Source: Bacteroidota bacterium
Lineage (GTDB): Bacteria > Bacteroidota > Bacteroidia > AKYH767-A > 2013-40CM-41-45
Reading direction: 5' to 3'
DNA: 64,000 nt
Assembly (NCBI GenBank): GCA_016721305.1
Contig: JADKIH010000001.1
Span: forward strand, 310,001 to 374,000
Within the stretch, counting starts at the first letter, position 1. Each line of letters begins with the position of its first letter. Position numbers and translations under genes: made by a program. The notes under the pieces were generated by a model, which was given only the letters and a program-made list of their open reading frames with translations, did no database searches and had not been told where the DNA came from. Below, in pieces: positions 56,276 through 64,000 of the stretch.

Positions 56276-56894
56276 AAATCCCGACAAGTCCTAATATCTC
56301 CCTAACAGACCCAAACGTATCCCCCACCACCTTCTCCCTAATCTCCTCCGCATTCAGCCACTTGATTTTCGTGATGTCTTCTTCGGTTTGGGGAATCAAC
56401 TTTTCGGTGGAGAGTGAGTCCATTTTAAACCAATGCGTTTTCTTTAAAATGTGTTTTCCTTTTTCAGAATAGGTGTGAAAAGTTTTACAGAGTTCTTCTT
56501 TCAATTCCAATACTTTTAGTCCGCACTCTTCCTGCACTTCGCGATAGGCTGTCTCAGCGATACTTTCGTCGTATTCAGCTTTGCCTTTTGGAAGATCCCA
56601 TTTGCCACGACGAAAAATAAAAAGGTATTCGCCTTTTTCGTTTTTCACCAATCCTCCGGCAGCTTCAATAAGCGTGTAGGGATAGACGAACGATTTCCAG
56701 CTTTGTTCAGGATTTTCTGAGAGGAATACAATGCCTTTGCTCTTGGAATGTTCGAGCATATGCACAACTTCTTCGAGCGAATGTGTTTCACTGCTCAACA
56801 CTTCCATTCCGTCCGGAATCTTTTTATTCTTATCGTAAATGCCATTAAACCAAAGCGGTCGGTCGTTTATGTAAACTTTGTGTGCAGGAATCAT
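56274..56894 (-). CDS. NUDIX hydrolase
   Basis: 206 residues. An N-terminal region of about 85 residues of unknown fold precedes the Nudix domain. Nudix box GKAEYDESIAETAYREVQEE followed by CG, with AAGGLVKNEKGEYLFIFRRGKWDLPKGK before it. Hydrolyses a nucleoside diphosphate linked to a moiety; the substrate is not predictable. Divergent from pyrE with a 118-bp gap. Confidence 0.88.
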   Translation of the reverse strand: MIPAHKVYINDRPLWFNGIYDKNKKIPDGMEVLSSETHSLEEVVHMLEHSKSKGIVFLSENPEQSWKSFVYPYTLIEAAGGLVKNEKGEYLFIFRRGKWDLPKGKAEYDESIAETAYREVQEECGLKVLELKEELCKTFHTYSEKGKHILKKTHWFKMDSLSTEKLIPQTEEDITKIKWLNAEEIREKVVGDTFGSVREILGLVGI

Positions 56895-57000
56895 CGTGTA
56901 AATTTCGTCATTTCTATTGAAAGTATTCCATTTCCCTTTCGACAGTTACGATTTCCCTGAAAAAGATATTAAAAGTCGTCGCCCATTATTTTCTTATTCG

Positions 57001-57008
57001 TACGTTTG
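57001..57008 (+). promoter_or_regulatory. -7 element of pyrE
   Basis: TACGTTTG fits TAnnTTTG exactly and ends 4 nt before the ATG at 57013, so the transcript is predicted to be leaderless, as at murF. Confidence 0.5.
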
Positions 57009-57012
57009 CCAA

Positions 57013-57662
57013 ATGCCTGTGAATCCCACCACTTCCAAAAAGATTGCAGAATTTCTTTTGCAAATTAAGGCCATCAAACTTCAGCCGGATAAACCGTTTA
57101 CCTGGGCATCGGGTTGGAAATCGCCTATTTACTGCGACAACAGAATCTCTCTTTCATATCCGAAAGTCCGCACTTTTATCCGCCAGGCGCTGGTCACAAC
57201 GATCGAAGAAACTTACGGCAAGCCTGATGTTATCGCCGGCGTTGCTACGGCAGCAATTGCACAAGGCGCTTTAGTGGCGGAAGCAATGGGACTTCCATTC
57301 GTTTACGTTCGCTCTTCTCCAAAAGATCATGGTCGCGAAAATCTGATTGAAGGTGAAGTGAAAGAAGGACAAACCGTTGTGGTGATCGAAGATCTGATCT
57401 CGACCGAAAAAGCTCACTGAAAGCTGTTCAGGCTTTGAAAGATGCAGGATGCAAAGTAAAAGGAATGATCTCCATTTTCACATACGGCTTTCCGCAGGCT
57501 TCTGAAAATTTCGAATCAGATCAATGCCCGGTTATTTCTTTATGCGAATACCCTACTCTGCTCGAGCAAGCTGTTGAAGCAAATTATATCAAAGCAAAAG
57601 ATATGGACATTCTTTCCAAATGGAGAGAAGCTCCGGAAGTATGGATGACGGAAAGCAATTAA
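57013..57662 (+). CDS. pyrE: Orotate phosphoribosyltransferase (frameshifted)
   Basis: Start at ATG 57013 (MPVNPTTSKKIAEFLLQIKAI). LQPDKPFTWASGWKSPIYCDN is the orotate-side segment, and VVVIEDLIST is the PRPP-binding motif. There the frame breaks; one added G after ACCG (57407 region) gives EDLISTGKSSLKAVQALKDAGC and the rest to 57662. About 216 residues. Converts orotate to OMP in pyrimidine synthesis. Confidence 0.93.
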
Positions 57663-57683
57663 TTTATTACAGAAAAATTTCTC

Positions 57684-58081
57684 ATGACACGAATCGAAAG
57701 CGAAACAGCAACGGTACAAAAATCAGCCGAACATATTTTCAACTTCCTGAGCAATTTCAACAACTTCAAAAGCTCATGCCGGAACAGGTAACAAACTGGC
57801 AGTCGACCGAAGAAGAATGCAGTTTCACTATTTCCGGAATGGCCAGTCTTGGAATGAAGATCTTGAGGAAAACTCCAAACAGTCTGATCAAAGTTGCCAA
57901 AAACGGAAAAGCTCCATTCGATTTCACTCTCGATTGTATGATCAAAGAAGCCGGCGCCGATGCTTGTCAGGTACAACTTGCCTTCGATGCTGATCTTAAT
58001 CCGATGCTGAAAATGATGGCAGTTAAACCGCTGACGAATTTCCTCAACTTATTAGTGAATCGACTGGGGCAGATCGTTTAA
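57684..58081 (+). CDS. SRPBCC family protein (frameshifted)
   Basis: Starts at ATG 57684 (MTRIESETATVQKSAEHIFNFL) and breaks at an A4 run near 57768; one added A gives NFNNFKKLMPEQVTNWQSTEEE and continues to 58081. About 132 residues of the Bet v 1-like fold, which binds small hydrophobic ligands. It follows pyrE by 21 bp. Function unknown. Confidence 0.75.
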
Positions 58082-58092
58082 TCTCACCACTA

Positions 58093-58154
58093 GTTCACAA
58101 AAACACAAAAGACCACAAGGATGTACCTTAGTGGTCTTTTGTGTTCTTGTGAAC
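58093..58154. terminator. Strong bidirectional terminator hairpin
   Basis: 24-nt arms (58093-58116 and 58131-58154), starting GTTCACAA and ending TTGTGAAC, pair at 23 of 24 positions around a 14-nt loop. It separates the convergent SRPBCC and birA genes and shares sequence with the element at 31.1 kb. Confidence 0.85.
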
Positions 58155-58209
58155 TTATGGTAAAAAATGTCTTGCCTTTCAACTTTTAAATTCTCCCGGG
58201 AAAACAAAA

Positions 58210-58980
58210 TCACGATAGCCCAAGGAATTTTATCTCTTTCAAATCATAATAGCGAATTTCACCGTCTTCATCCTCCACTTTCAGCTGACCTTGATTGTCG
58301 ACCCCGCGAATACAGCCGGGAAATTTCCCCTTCTTGTCTTCGTAAAAAGACCATTCTTCAAAACGAAACAAGGCCTTGTGGTATTCATGGTCGAGCAACG
58401 ATTTTTCACCGCGCTTTAACTGAAGGTATCGGGCTTCGATACTATTGCAAAGGCGATGCATCATCTCATTGAGATCGTAGTTTCCCGGACGAACCTTGGC
58501 AATTGAAGTCGGATTGGGCAGTGTGGACGGAAAATCAATTTCGTTTACATTCAGTCCGATTCCCAATACGCTGTTATTTACCACGCCGGTGCTGATGGAG
58601 TTCTCAATGAGCAAACCGCCAAGCTTTTTCGTTTTCCAGTAAATATCGTTTGGCCATTTGATCTTTACATCGCCACCAAGCATAGTGACGGCAAAGTCAT
58701 AAACTCCCAAAGCATAGGCCTTATTTAGCAAAAAAAGACTCTTTGGAACAATGAACGTAGGATAGAAAAGCAGACTCATAAGCAGGTTTTTACCCTCCTC
58801 ACTATGCCAGCGAGTGCCAAGCTGTCCGCGACCGGACTGCTGGTTCTGTGTACGAACCAAAGTACCCTCCGGCACCTGTCTTTCCCGCATAAGTGCAAGA
58901 AGGTAGGAGCTGGTCGAATCGATTTCCTTTATGGAAATAATGTTCCGCCCTGTGAATAAGGTTGTTAACTCTTTATTCAT
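58210..58980 (-). CDS. birA: Biotin--[acetyl-CoA-carboxylase] ligase
   Basis: 256 residues, group I type without the N-terminal DNA-binding domain. STSSYLLALM, RTQNQQSGRGQLGTRWHSEE (biotinyl-AMP loop), KIKWPNDIYW with KLGGLLIE, and the GIGLNVNE end. Biotinylates BCCP of acetyl-CoA carboxylase. No regulatory function is expected. Confidence 0.92.
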   Translation of the reverse strand: MNKELTTLFTGRNIISIKEIDSTSSYLLALMRERQVPEGTLVRTQNQQSGRGQLGTRWHSEEGKNLLMSLLFYPTFIVPKSLFLLNKAYALGVYDFAVTMLGGDVKIKWPNDIYWKTKKLGGLLIENSISTGVVNNSVLGIGLNVNEIDFPSTLPNPTSIAKVRPGNYDLNEMMHRLCNSIEARYLQLKRGEKSLLDHEYHKALFRFEEWSFYEDKKGKFPGCIRGVDNQGQLKVEDEDGEIRYYDLKEIKFLGLS

Positions 58981-59038
58981 GTTCTTTTCGTGCTTTCCGC
59001 AGTGAGCCCATACCTTTAAGGGAGTACAATATTTTGCT

Positions 59039-59046
59039 TATTTTTG
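59039..59046 (+). promoter_or_regulatory. -7 element of rsfS
   Basis: TATTTTTG, an exact TAnnTTTG match 31 nt before the rsfS ATG. Confidence 0.55.
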
Positions 59047-59077
59047 CGTCAGTTATTGTTATACCCCCAAAAAGACA

Positions 59078-59497
59078 TTGATGATTAAAAAGCCCAAATC
59101 TTCTCCGCGAAAAGTAGTCAAAAAAAGTAAAGTAAAAAAAGACGAAACCGAAGATCTTCGCGACCTCATCGTAGAAGGTATGCAGGAAAAGAAAGCTAAA
59201 GAGATTGTTTGCATTGACTTAAGGAATATTAAAAATGCCGTGACCGACTTCTTTGTGATCTGTCACGCCGATTCCAAAGCCCATATCGACGCCATTGCCA
59301 AATCGGTCGAAGAATTCGTTTACAAGAGTAATAACGAAGAACCTTTTCACCGTGAAGGAAAAAACAATTCGGAGTGGATTCTGCTTGATTACCTGAATGT
59401 CGTTGTTCACATTTTCCGTCAGGAACAAAGGGAATTTTACGGCATCGAACGTCTTTGGGCCGATGCAGAAATAAAAAGAATTGTAAGTAACTATTAA
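59078..59497 (+). CDS. rsfS: Ribosome silencing factor RsfS
   Basis: 139 residues with a Lys/Ser-rich N-terminal extension of about 22 residues (KKPKSSPRKVVKKSKVKK). The core has VCIDLRNIKNAVTDFFVICHA, WILLDYLNVVVHIF and FYGIERLWADA, the DUF143/Iojap pattern. Binds uL14 of the 50S subunit and blocks subunit joining under starvation. ftsH follows 86 bp downstream. Confidence 0.93.
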   Translation: MMIKKPKSSPRKVVKKSKVKKDETEDLRDLIVEGMQEKKAKEIVCIDLRNIKNAVTDFFVICHADSKAHIDAIAKSVEEFVYKSNNEEPFHREGKNNSEWILLDYLNVVVHIFRQEQREFYGIERLWADAEIKRIVSNY

Positions 59498-59583
59498 TCC
59501 TGAACATTGTTAAAGATGACGAATTGTCGGGTGTAATTCAATGGCACTCTTATTGACAATCGGCCAAACATTTTATCACTATA

Positions 59584-61653
59584 ATGAGCGAACAAAACAG
59601 ACCGGGCGAGCAAAAGGATCCTTCTAAAGGAGGACCGGGCAAAAAATTCCCGAGCAACCCCCGTTTCAACTTTAATTTTTATTGGATCTATGGTATCATC
59701 ATCGTCGTCCTCATCGTAACCCAGATGTTTCAGTGGGGTTCGGTTGAGACGAAGATCACCATGGACAACTTCGAGCGTAATATGCTCATGAAGCAGGATG
59801 TGCAAAGTATCATCGTCACCGATCAAACTGCTCACATCACGATCAAGAAAGACAAGCTGACTCAGCCGCAATATGAAAAAGTGCGCTATAAGAGCTGGCC
59901 GAAAGTAGATAATCCGGGGCCTCACTACATGGTGAATACCGGCCCTGTCGACTTATTCGCGAAGCGTGTGGAAGAAGTTCAAAAGGACTACCCTCCGACT
60001 GAGAAAGTGTCGATCGACTATGAACCGGAAGGTCATAGCTACTTTGAAATGATCCTGAACTGGATTCTTCCTCTCGGTATCATCATCCTATTCTGGGTTC
60101 TCATCATGCGCCGAATGGGTGGCGGCGGCGGCGGTAGCCAGATTTTCAATATCGGAAAATCAAAGGCTCAGCTCTTCGATAAGGATCTGCAGGTAAAAGT
60201 CACTTTCAGCGACGTTGCCGGCCTCGAAGAAGCAAAGCTCGAGGTTATGGAAATCGTTGACTTCCTGAAAAACCCTAAAAAATATACGACTCTCGGTGGT
60301 AAAATCCCTCGTGGTGCCTTGTTAGTAGGCCCTCCGGGAACAGGTAAGACCTTATTGGCAAAAGCCATGGCAGGTGAAGCACAGGTACCGTTCTTCTCTC
60401 TTTCGGGTTCCGATTTCGTAGAAATGTTCGTCGGTGTCGGTGCGTCTCGTGTTCGTGACCTTTTCCGTCAGGCTAAAGAAAAAGCTCCTTGTATCATCTT
60501 TATCGATGAAATTGATGCTATTGGTCGTGCTCGCGGCAAATCCCCTTCATTCAGCTCGAACGACGAACGTGAGAGCACATTGAACCAGCTCCTCACTGAA
60601 ATGGATGGCTTCGGAAGCAACTCAGGTGTTATCATCATCGCTGCAACGAACCGCGCCGATATCCTCGATCGTGCCCTGCTTCGTCCGGGTCGTTTCGATC
60701 GTCAGATCTATGTTGAGCTTCCTGACTTAAACGGTCGTAAAGAAATCTTCAATGTTCACTTAAAGCCATTGAAGATTAATATCGCTCTCGATATCGATTT
60801 CCTTGCCCGTCAGACTCCCGGATTTTCAGGTGCTGATATCGCTAACGTTTGTAACGAAGCTGCTCTTATCGCTGCTCGTAAAAATAAAACGTCGATTGAG
60901 AAACAAGATTTCCTCGACGCCATCGATCGTATCATCGGCGGATTGGAAAAGAAAAACAAAATTGTTTCTCTGCACGAAAAAGAAGTTATCGCTTATCACG
61001 AAGCCGGTCACGCGTCAGTTAGCTGGTTGCTCGAACATGCTCACCCTCTCGTAAAAGTAACCATTGTACCTCGTGGTAATTCACTGGGTGCTGCTTGGTA
61101 CTTGCCGGAAGAACGTCAGATTACAACGACAGAACAAATTCTCGATGAAATCTGCGCTGCATTAGGCGGAAGAGCTGCCGAAGAAATTACTTTCGGAAAA
61201 ATCTCTACCGGCGCATTGAGCGATCTGGAAAAAATCACTAAGCAGGCTTATGCAATGGTGACGATTTACGGACTGAATGACAAAATCGGAAACATTAGTT
61301 TCTATGATTCCAGCGGTCAGCAGGAATATTCATTCAATAAACCGTACAGCGAAAAAACAGCGGAGCTCATCGATCAGGAAGTAAAATTAATGATCGACAA
61401 AGCATACGAACGCACTAAGAAATTATTGACTGAACACAAGGATCAGCTTACTCAGCTTGCAAAACGATTACTCGAAAAAGAAGTTCTTTTCAAAGAAGAT
61501 CTTCAGCAAATTTTCGGTAAGCGTCAGTGGGCCGATAAACAAGATCAGCCGGTTTGGAGCACAAACGGAAATGGGAATGGCGATACTCCTGTATTGCCTC
61601 CGGTCGCAACCCCTCTTCCTCCGGCCGAATCAGGCCCTACTTCTATTGCTTAA
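59584..61653 (+). CDS. ftsH: ATP-dependent zinc metalloprotease FtsH
   Basis: 689 residues. Two N-terminal membrane helices (about 32-50 and 155-175) enclose a periplasmic domain. The AAA+ domain has Walker A VGPPGTGKTLLAKA, Walker B IIFIDEIDAIGR and the arginine-finger region ALLRPGRFDRQI. The zinc site is HEAGH, with a third ligand further on. The tail is Gly/Asn/Pro-rich. Degrades membrane and regulatory proteins. Intact. Confidence 0.97.
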   Translation: MSEQNRPGEQKDPSKGGPGKKFPSNPRFNFNFYWIYGIIIVVLIVTQMFQWGSVETKITMDNFERNMLMKQDVQSIIVTDQTAHITIKKDKLTQPQYEKVRYKSWPKVDNPGPHYMVNTGPVDLFAKRVEEVQKDYPPTEKVSIDYEPEGHSYFEMILNWILPLGIIILFWVLIMRRMGGGGGGSQIFNIGKSKAQLFDKDLQVKVTFSDVAGLEEAKLEVMEIVDFLKNPKKYTTLGGKIPRGALLVGPPGTGKTLLAKAMAGEAQVPFFSLSGSDFVEMFVGVGASRVRDLFRQAKEKAPCIIFIDEIDAIGRARGKSPSFSSNDERESTLNQLLTEMDGFGSNSGVIIIAATNRADILDRALLRPGRFDRQIYVELPDLNGRKEIFNVHLKPLKINIALDIDFLARQTPGFSGADIANVCNEAALIAARKNKTSIEKQDFLDAIDRIIGGLEKKNKIVSLHEKEVIAYHEAGHASVSWLLEHAHPLVKVTIVPRGNSLGAAWYLPEERQITTTEQILDEICAALGGRAAEEITFGKISTGALSDLEKITKQAYAMVTIYGLNDKIGNISFYDSSGQQEYSFNKPYSEKTAELIDQEVKLMIDKAYERTKKLLTEHKDQLTQLAKRLLEKEVLFKEDLQQIFGKRQWADKQDQPVWSTNGNGNGDTPVLPPVATPLPPAESGPTSIA

Positions 61654-61667
61654 AAAGGATTTCATTT

Positions 61668-62310
61668 ATGCAAGAAGCAACATCCCGCGAAAAAATTTTA
61701 AAGAAATCAGAAAAGCGTTGATTCAAAAACGAATCAGCGCTTTACTGCTATCGATTGGGATAAAAACCTCTACGCTCAGGGCGAAGGAAGTCTCGAAGAA
61801 CAATTTGCTCATGCCTTTACTAAAGTGGGCGGTACTTTCGTTTTTTGTGAAAACGAAATCGAGTTCATGGACCATGTGGTTACTCTTGCGCAGGAAAATA
61901 AATGGAAACAATTCTATTGCCGGGAAGAGCAGCTTACTAAGCTCATGGATCGCGTAGAATTTCCATACACGGGCGAAGAAAAATCTTTCCCTGAAGGCAT
62001 GGTCGCTATCACATCTTGTGAAGCATTAGTTGCCCGCTTGGGAAGCGTTATCGTATCGAGCAAACAAGGAAGCGGTCGCCGCTTATTCGTTGTCCCTACC
62101 ATTCATATTATCGTTGCATACACATCTCAACTTGTTCCCGAATTGAAAGATGCCATGCAGCTGATCAAATCAAAATACGGAGATCAAATTCCGTCGATGA
62201 TTGCCTCGCTCACCGGACCAAGTCGTACTGCCGATATCGAGAAAACATTAGTTACTCCGGCGCACGGCCCTCGTGATATTTTCGTATTCCTCATCGACGA
62301 CGCAGCCTGA
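61668..62310 (+). CDS. LUD domain protein (LutC/YkgG-like), frameshifted twice
   Basis: Starts at ATG 61668 (MQEATSREKIL). Two missing A bases in A-runs near 61705 and 61730 break the frame; with both restored the protein reads KEIRKALIQKTNQRFTAIDWDKNLYAQGEG and continues intact to 62310, about 215 residues. CEALVARLGSVIVSS, IHIIVAYTSQLVPEL and PSRTADIEKTLVTPAHGPRD are typical of LUD proteins linked to lactate use and electron transfer. LutA/LutB partners are not present here. Ends 3 bp before DUF2007. Confidence 0.82.
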
Positions 62311-62313
62311 TAT

Positions 62314-62523
62314 ATGGAAAAAGACTGGCAATGTATTTTTACGTGCAGCATGATTTATAAAGCTGAAATTGCCAAAGCTGTTCTCCTGGATCAGAATATC
62401 GAAAGCATTATTATGGACAAACAAAGCTCGCCTTATTCTATTACAATAGGCGAAGTAGAAGTCTATGTTAAGCAGGAAGATGTTATATTAGCCAAAATTA
62501 TTTTAGACGAAGCCCAACTGTGA
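62314..62523 (+). CDS. DUF2007 domain protein
   Basis: 69 residues, all one small domain: AEIAKAVLLDQNIESIIMDK and VEVYVKQEDVILAKIILDE match DUF2007 (putative signal-transducing, PII-like fold). Coupled by a 3-bp overlap to cdsA. Function unknown. Confidence 0.85.
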   Translation: MEKDWQCIFTCSMIYKAEIAKAVLLDQNIESIIMDKQSSPYSITIGEVEVYVKQEDVILAKIILDEAQL

Positions 62524-63337
62524 ACAATCTGACTCTCCGTTTTATTACGGCTATCATCGGAATCATTATCGTGCTTAGCGCCATTTTGTATAATGAAACA
62601 ACCTGCCTGCTGCTCTTCGCTTTCATCTCTACTATGTCGCTCATCGAATTTTATCGTCTGAGCAAAAACAATAATATCACCCTCAAATTCCGATGGGAGT
62701 CCTAACCGGACTGCTTATCTTTCTTCCGCTCTTACTCGGAAGCACAATCAGCACCGTTCCGAATTTATTACCGCTGATTATTATTCTCCCCTATTTCGTT
62801 TTTATCAGAGAACTCTATACGAAATCAGAGCACCCATTCACTAACATTGGCTTCACTCTGCTCGGCGTAATTTACATCAGCGTACCACTCTTTCTTTTTT
62901 ATCTGATCGCTTTCCACGGTCCTGATGAAAGCTACCGACCGCAAAATATCCTCGGCATGCTTTACTTACTTTGGGCAAGCGATACCGGCGCATATACTTT
63001 CGGTCGCATCTGGGGCAAGCATAAATTATTCGAACGTATCTCTCCGAAAAAAACATGGGAAGGATTTGTAGGCGGATTCATCTTCGCCATAATCGCTGCA
63101 TTTATTATCGCTCATTTTTATACCAACTTTACGCTTATTCAATGGCTCATTATTGCCGGAATTATCTTTATCACCGGCGTGCTGGGCGATTTAGTGGAAT
63201 CGATGTTCAAGAGAAGTCTGGCTATTAAAGATTCCGGATCACTTCTTCCCGGTCACGGCGGCTTCCTCGATAGATTTGACGGGCTTTTCATCGCAGCACC
63301 CTTCGTTTTCTTCTATGTGACGATGTTCTGCAATTAA
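62520..63337 (+). CDS. cdsA: Phosphatidate cytidylyltransferase (frameshifted)
   Basis: GTG start overlaps the DUF2007 stop. The N-terminal frame ends with LKFRWES at 62705; adding one C to CC near 62691 gives LKFPMGVLTGLLIFLPLL and the rest. About 272 residues, eight helices. The signature SDTGAYTFGRIWGKHKLFERISPKKTWEG lies near the C-terminal third, then the conserved KRSLAIKDSGSLLPGHGGFLDRFDGL. Makes CDP-diacylglycerol for phospholipids. Confidence 0.92.
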
Positions 63338-63438
63338 TAGCGTTTTTACCAATCACAACTAACTGCTTTTCAGCAATATAAGCTCTAAATTCGGCATTTT
63401 CAGGGGAAAAGCCTACCTTCACGGCCCAAATTATATTT

Positions 63439-64000
63439 ATGGCAACAGCAGTTGAAAAAGATAAGAAGATGTCAAAAGACACAACAAATCCGTATGAGTC
63501 AATGATCCAACGCTTCGATGTTGCTGCGCACATCGTAGGCCTTGATTCCGATACGTACAATATTCTTAAAACTCCACACCGTCAATATCTGGTAAGCTTA
63601 CCGGTAGAGATGGACAACGGAACAGTGAAAGTTTTCGAAGGCTATCGCATCGTTCACAATGCAAGCCGCGGACCGTCGAAAGGTGGTATCCGTTATTCTC
63701 TCGAAGTAAATTTAGATGAGGTAAAAGCACTAGCTGCTTGGATGACTTGGAAATGCGCTATCGCCGATATTCCTTACGGCGGTGCTAAAGGTGGTATCCA
63801 CTGCGATCCTTCTTCTATGTCGGTTGGCGAACTAGAGCGTCTTAACACGTGCCTACACGCGCGCAATGTGTGATGTGTTCGGAGTTGATAAAGATATTCC
63901 TGCTCCCGATGTAGCTACAGGTCCACGCGAAATGGCATGGATCGTCGACGAATATTCTCGCATGAAAGGTGCTTTCACTCCGGGCGTTGTTACCGGAAAG
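63439..64000 (+). CDS. Glutamate dehydrogenase (Glu/Leu/Phe/Val family), N-terminal part, frameshifted
   Basis: Starts at ATG 63439 and runs past the end of the window. The dimerisation domain has NASRGPSKGGIRYSLEVNL and KCAIADIPYGGAKGGI with the catalytic lysine. The frame breaks at 63844-63845 where one A appears extra; removing it gives ELERLTRAYTRAMCDVFGVDKDIPAPDVATGPREM. It interconverts glutamate and 2-oxoglutarate. Cofactor specificity cannot be read because the NAD domain is outside the window. Confidence 0.9.

Overview
This 64 kb window looks like the chromosome of a Bacteroidota bacterium (Sphingobacteriia/Chitinophagia-like, moderate GC). Evidence seen: promoters with the TAnnTTTG -7 element instead of a sigma70 box, lipoproteins with a Cys lipobox, a type IX secretion C-terminal sorting domain, a short AtpC next to AtpD, a DUF3822-rsmD-coaD order, and a bacterial GGGP synthase. 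No phage, CRISPR array or intact insertion sequence was found.

Layout. 0-6 kb: end of a BY-kinase gene, a DUF4382 lipoprotein, murF, a 50-bp palindromic tandem repeat, atpDC and a methyltransferase. 6-16 kb: a nitrous-oxide module with a heme-copper-oxidase-like membrane protein, a Crp/Fnr regulator, a lipoprotein cytochrome c, clade II-type nosZ, a membrane-domain/NosL fusion, nosD, nosF and nosY, then a group III truncated hemoglobin and a fasciclin lipoprotein. Three promoters here carry the same TTATGA-N6-TCATAA palindrome at the same distance from the -7 element, which suggests one regulon. 16-28 kb: a short-chain acid module: propionate-CoA ligase, response regulator, symporter-type sensor kinase, two small membrane proteins, an MHS-type transporter, a barrel protein, an IS1-like zinc-ribbon/HTH protein and acetyl-CoA synthetase. 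28-48 kb: mainly housekeeping and vitamin genes (CoA-disulfide reductase, ahcY, phosphopantetheinyl transferase, GGGPS, AraC regulator, pnuC plus ribosylnicotinamide kinase, a TPP riboswitch with a TonB receptor, ribF, icd, GH3-like, LysE). 48.7-49.8 kb: a 1-kb noncoding array of large hairpins and 44-bp repeats. 49.8-54.0 kb: an envelope operon of lipoproteins around a Tat-exported DUF1501-like protein. 54-64 kb: tRNA-Val, DUF3822, rsmD, coaD, Nudix, pyrE, SRPBCC, birA, rsfS, ftsH, LUD, DUF2007, cdsA, and the start of glutamate dehydrogenase.

About 20 genes, many of them essential, are interrupted by frame changes. Most are repaired by adding one base to a short homopolymer, so the sequence probably carries uncorrected long-read indels. 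I annotate these as single genes and state where the frame breaks.
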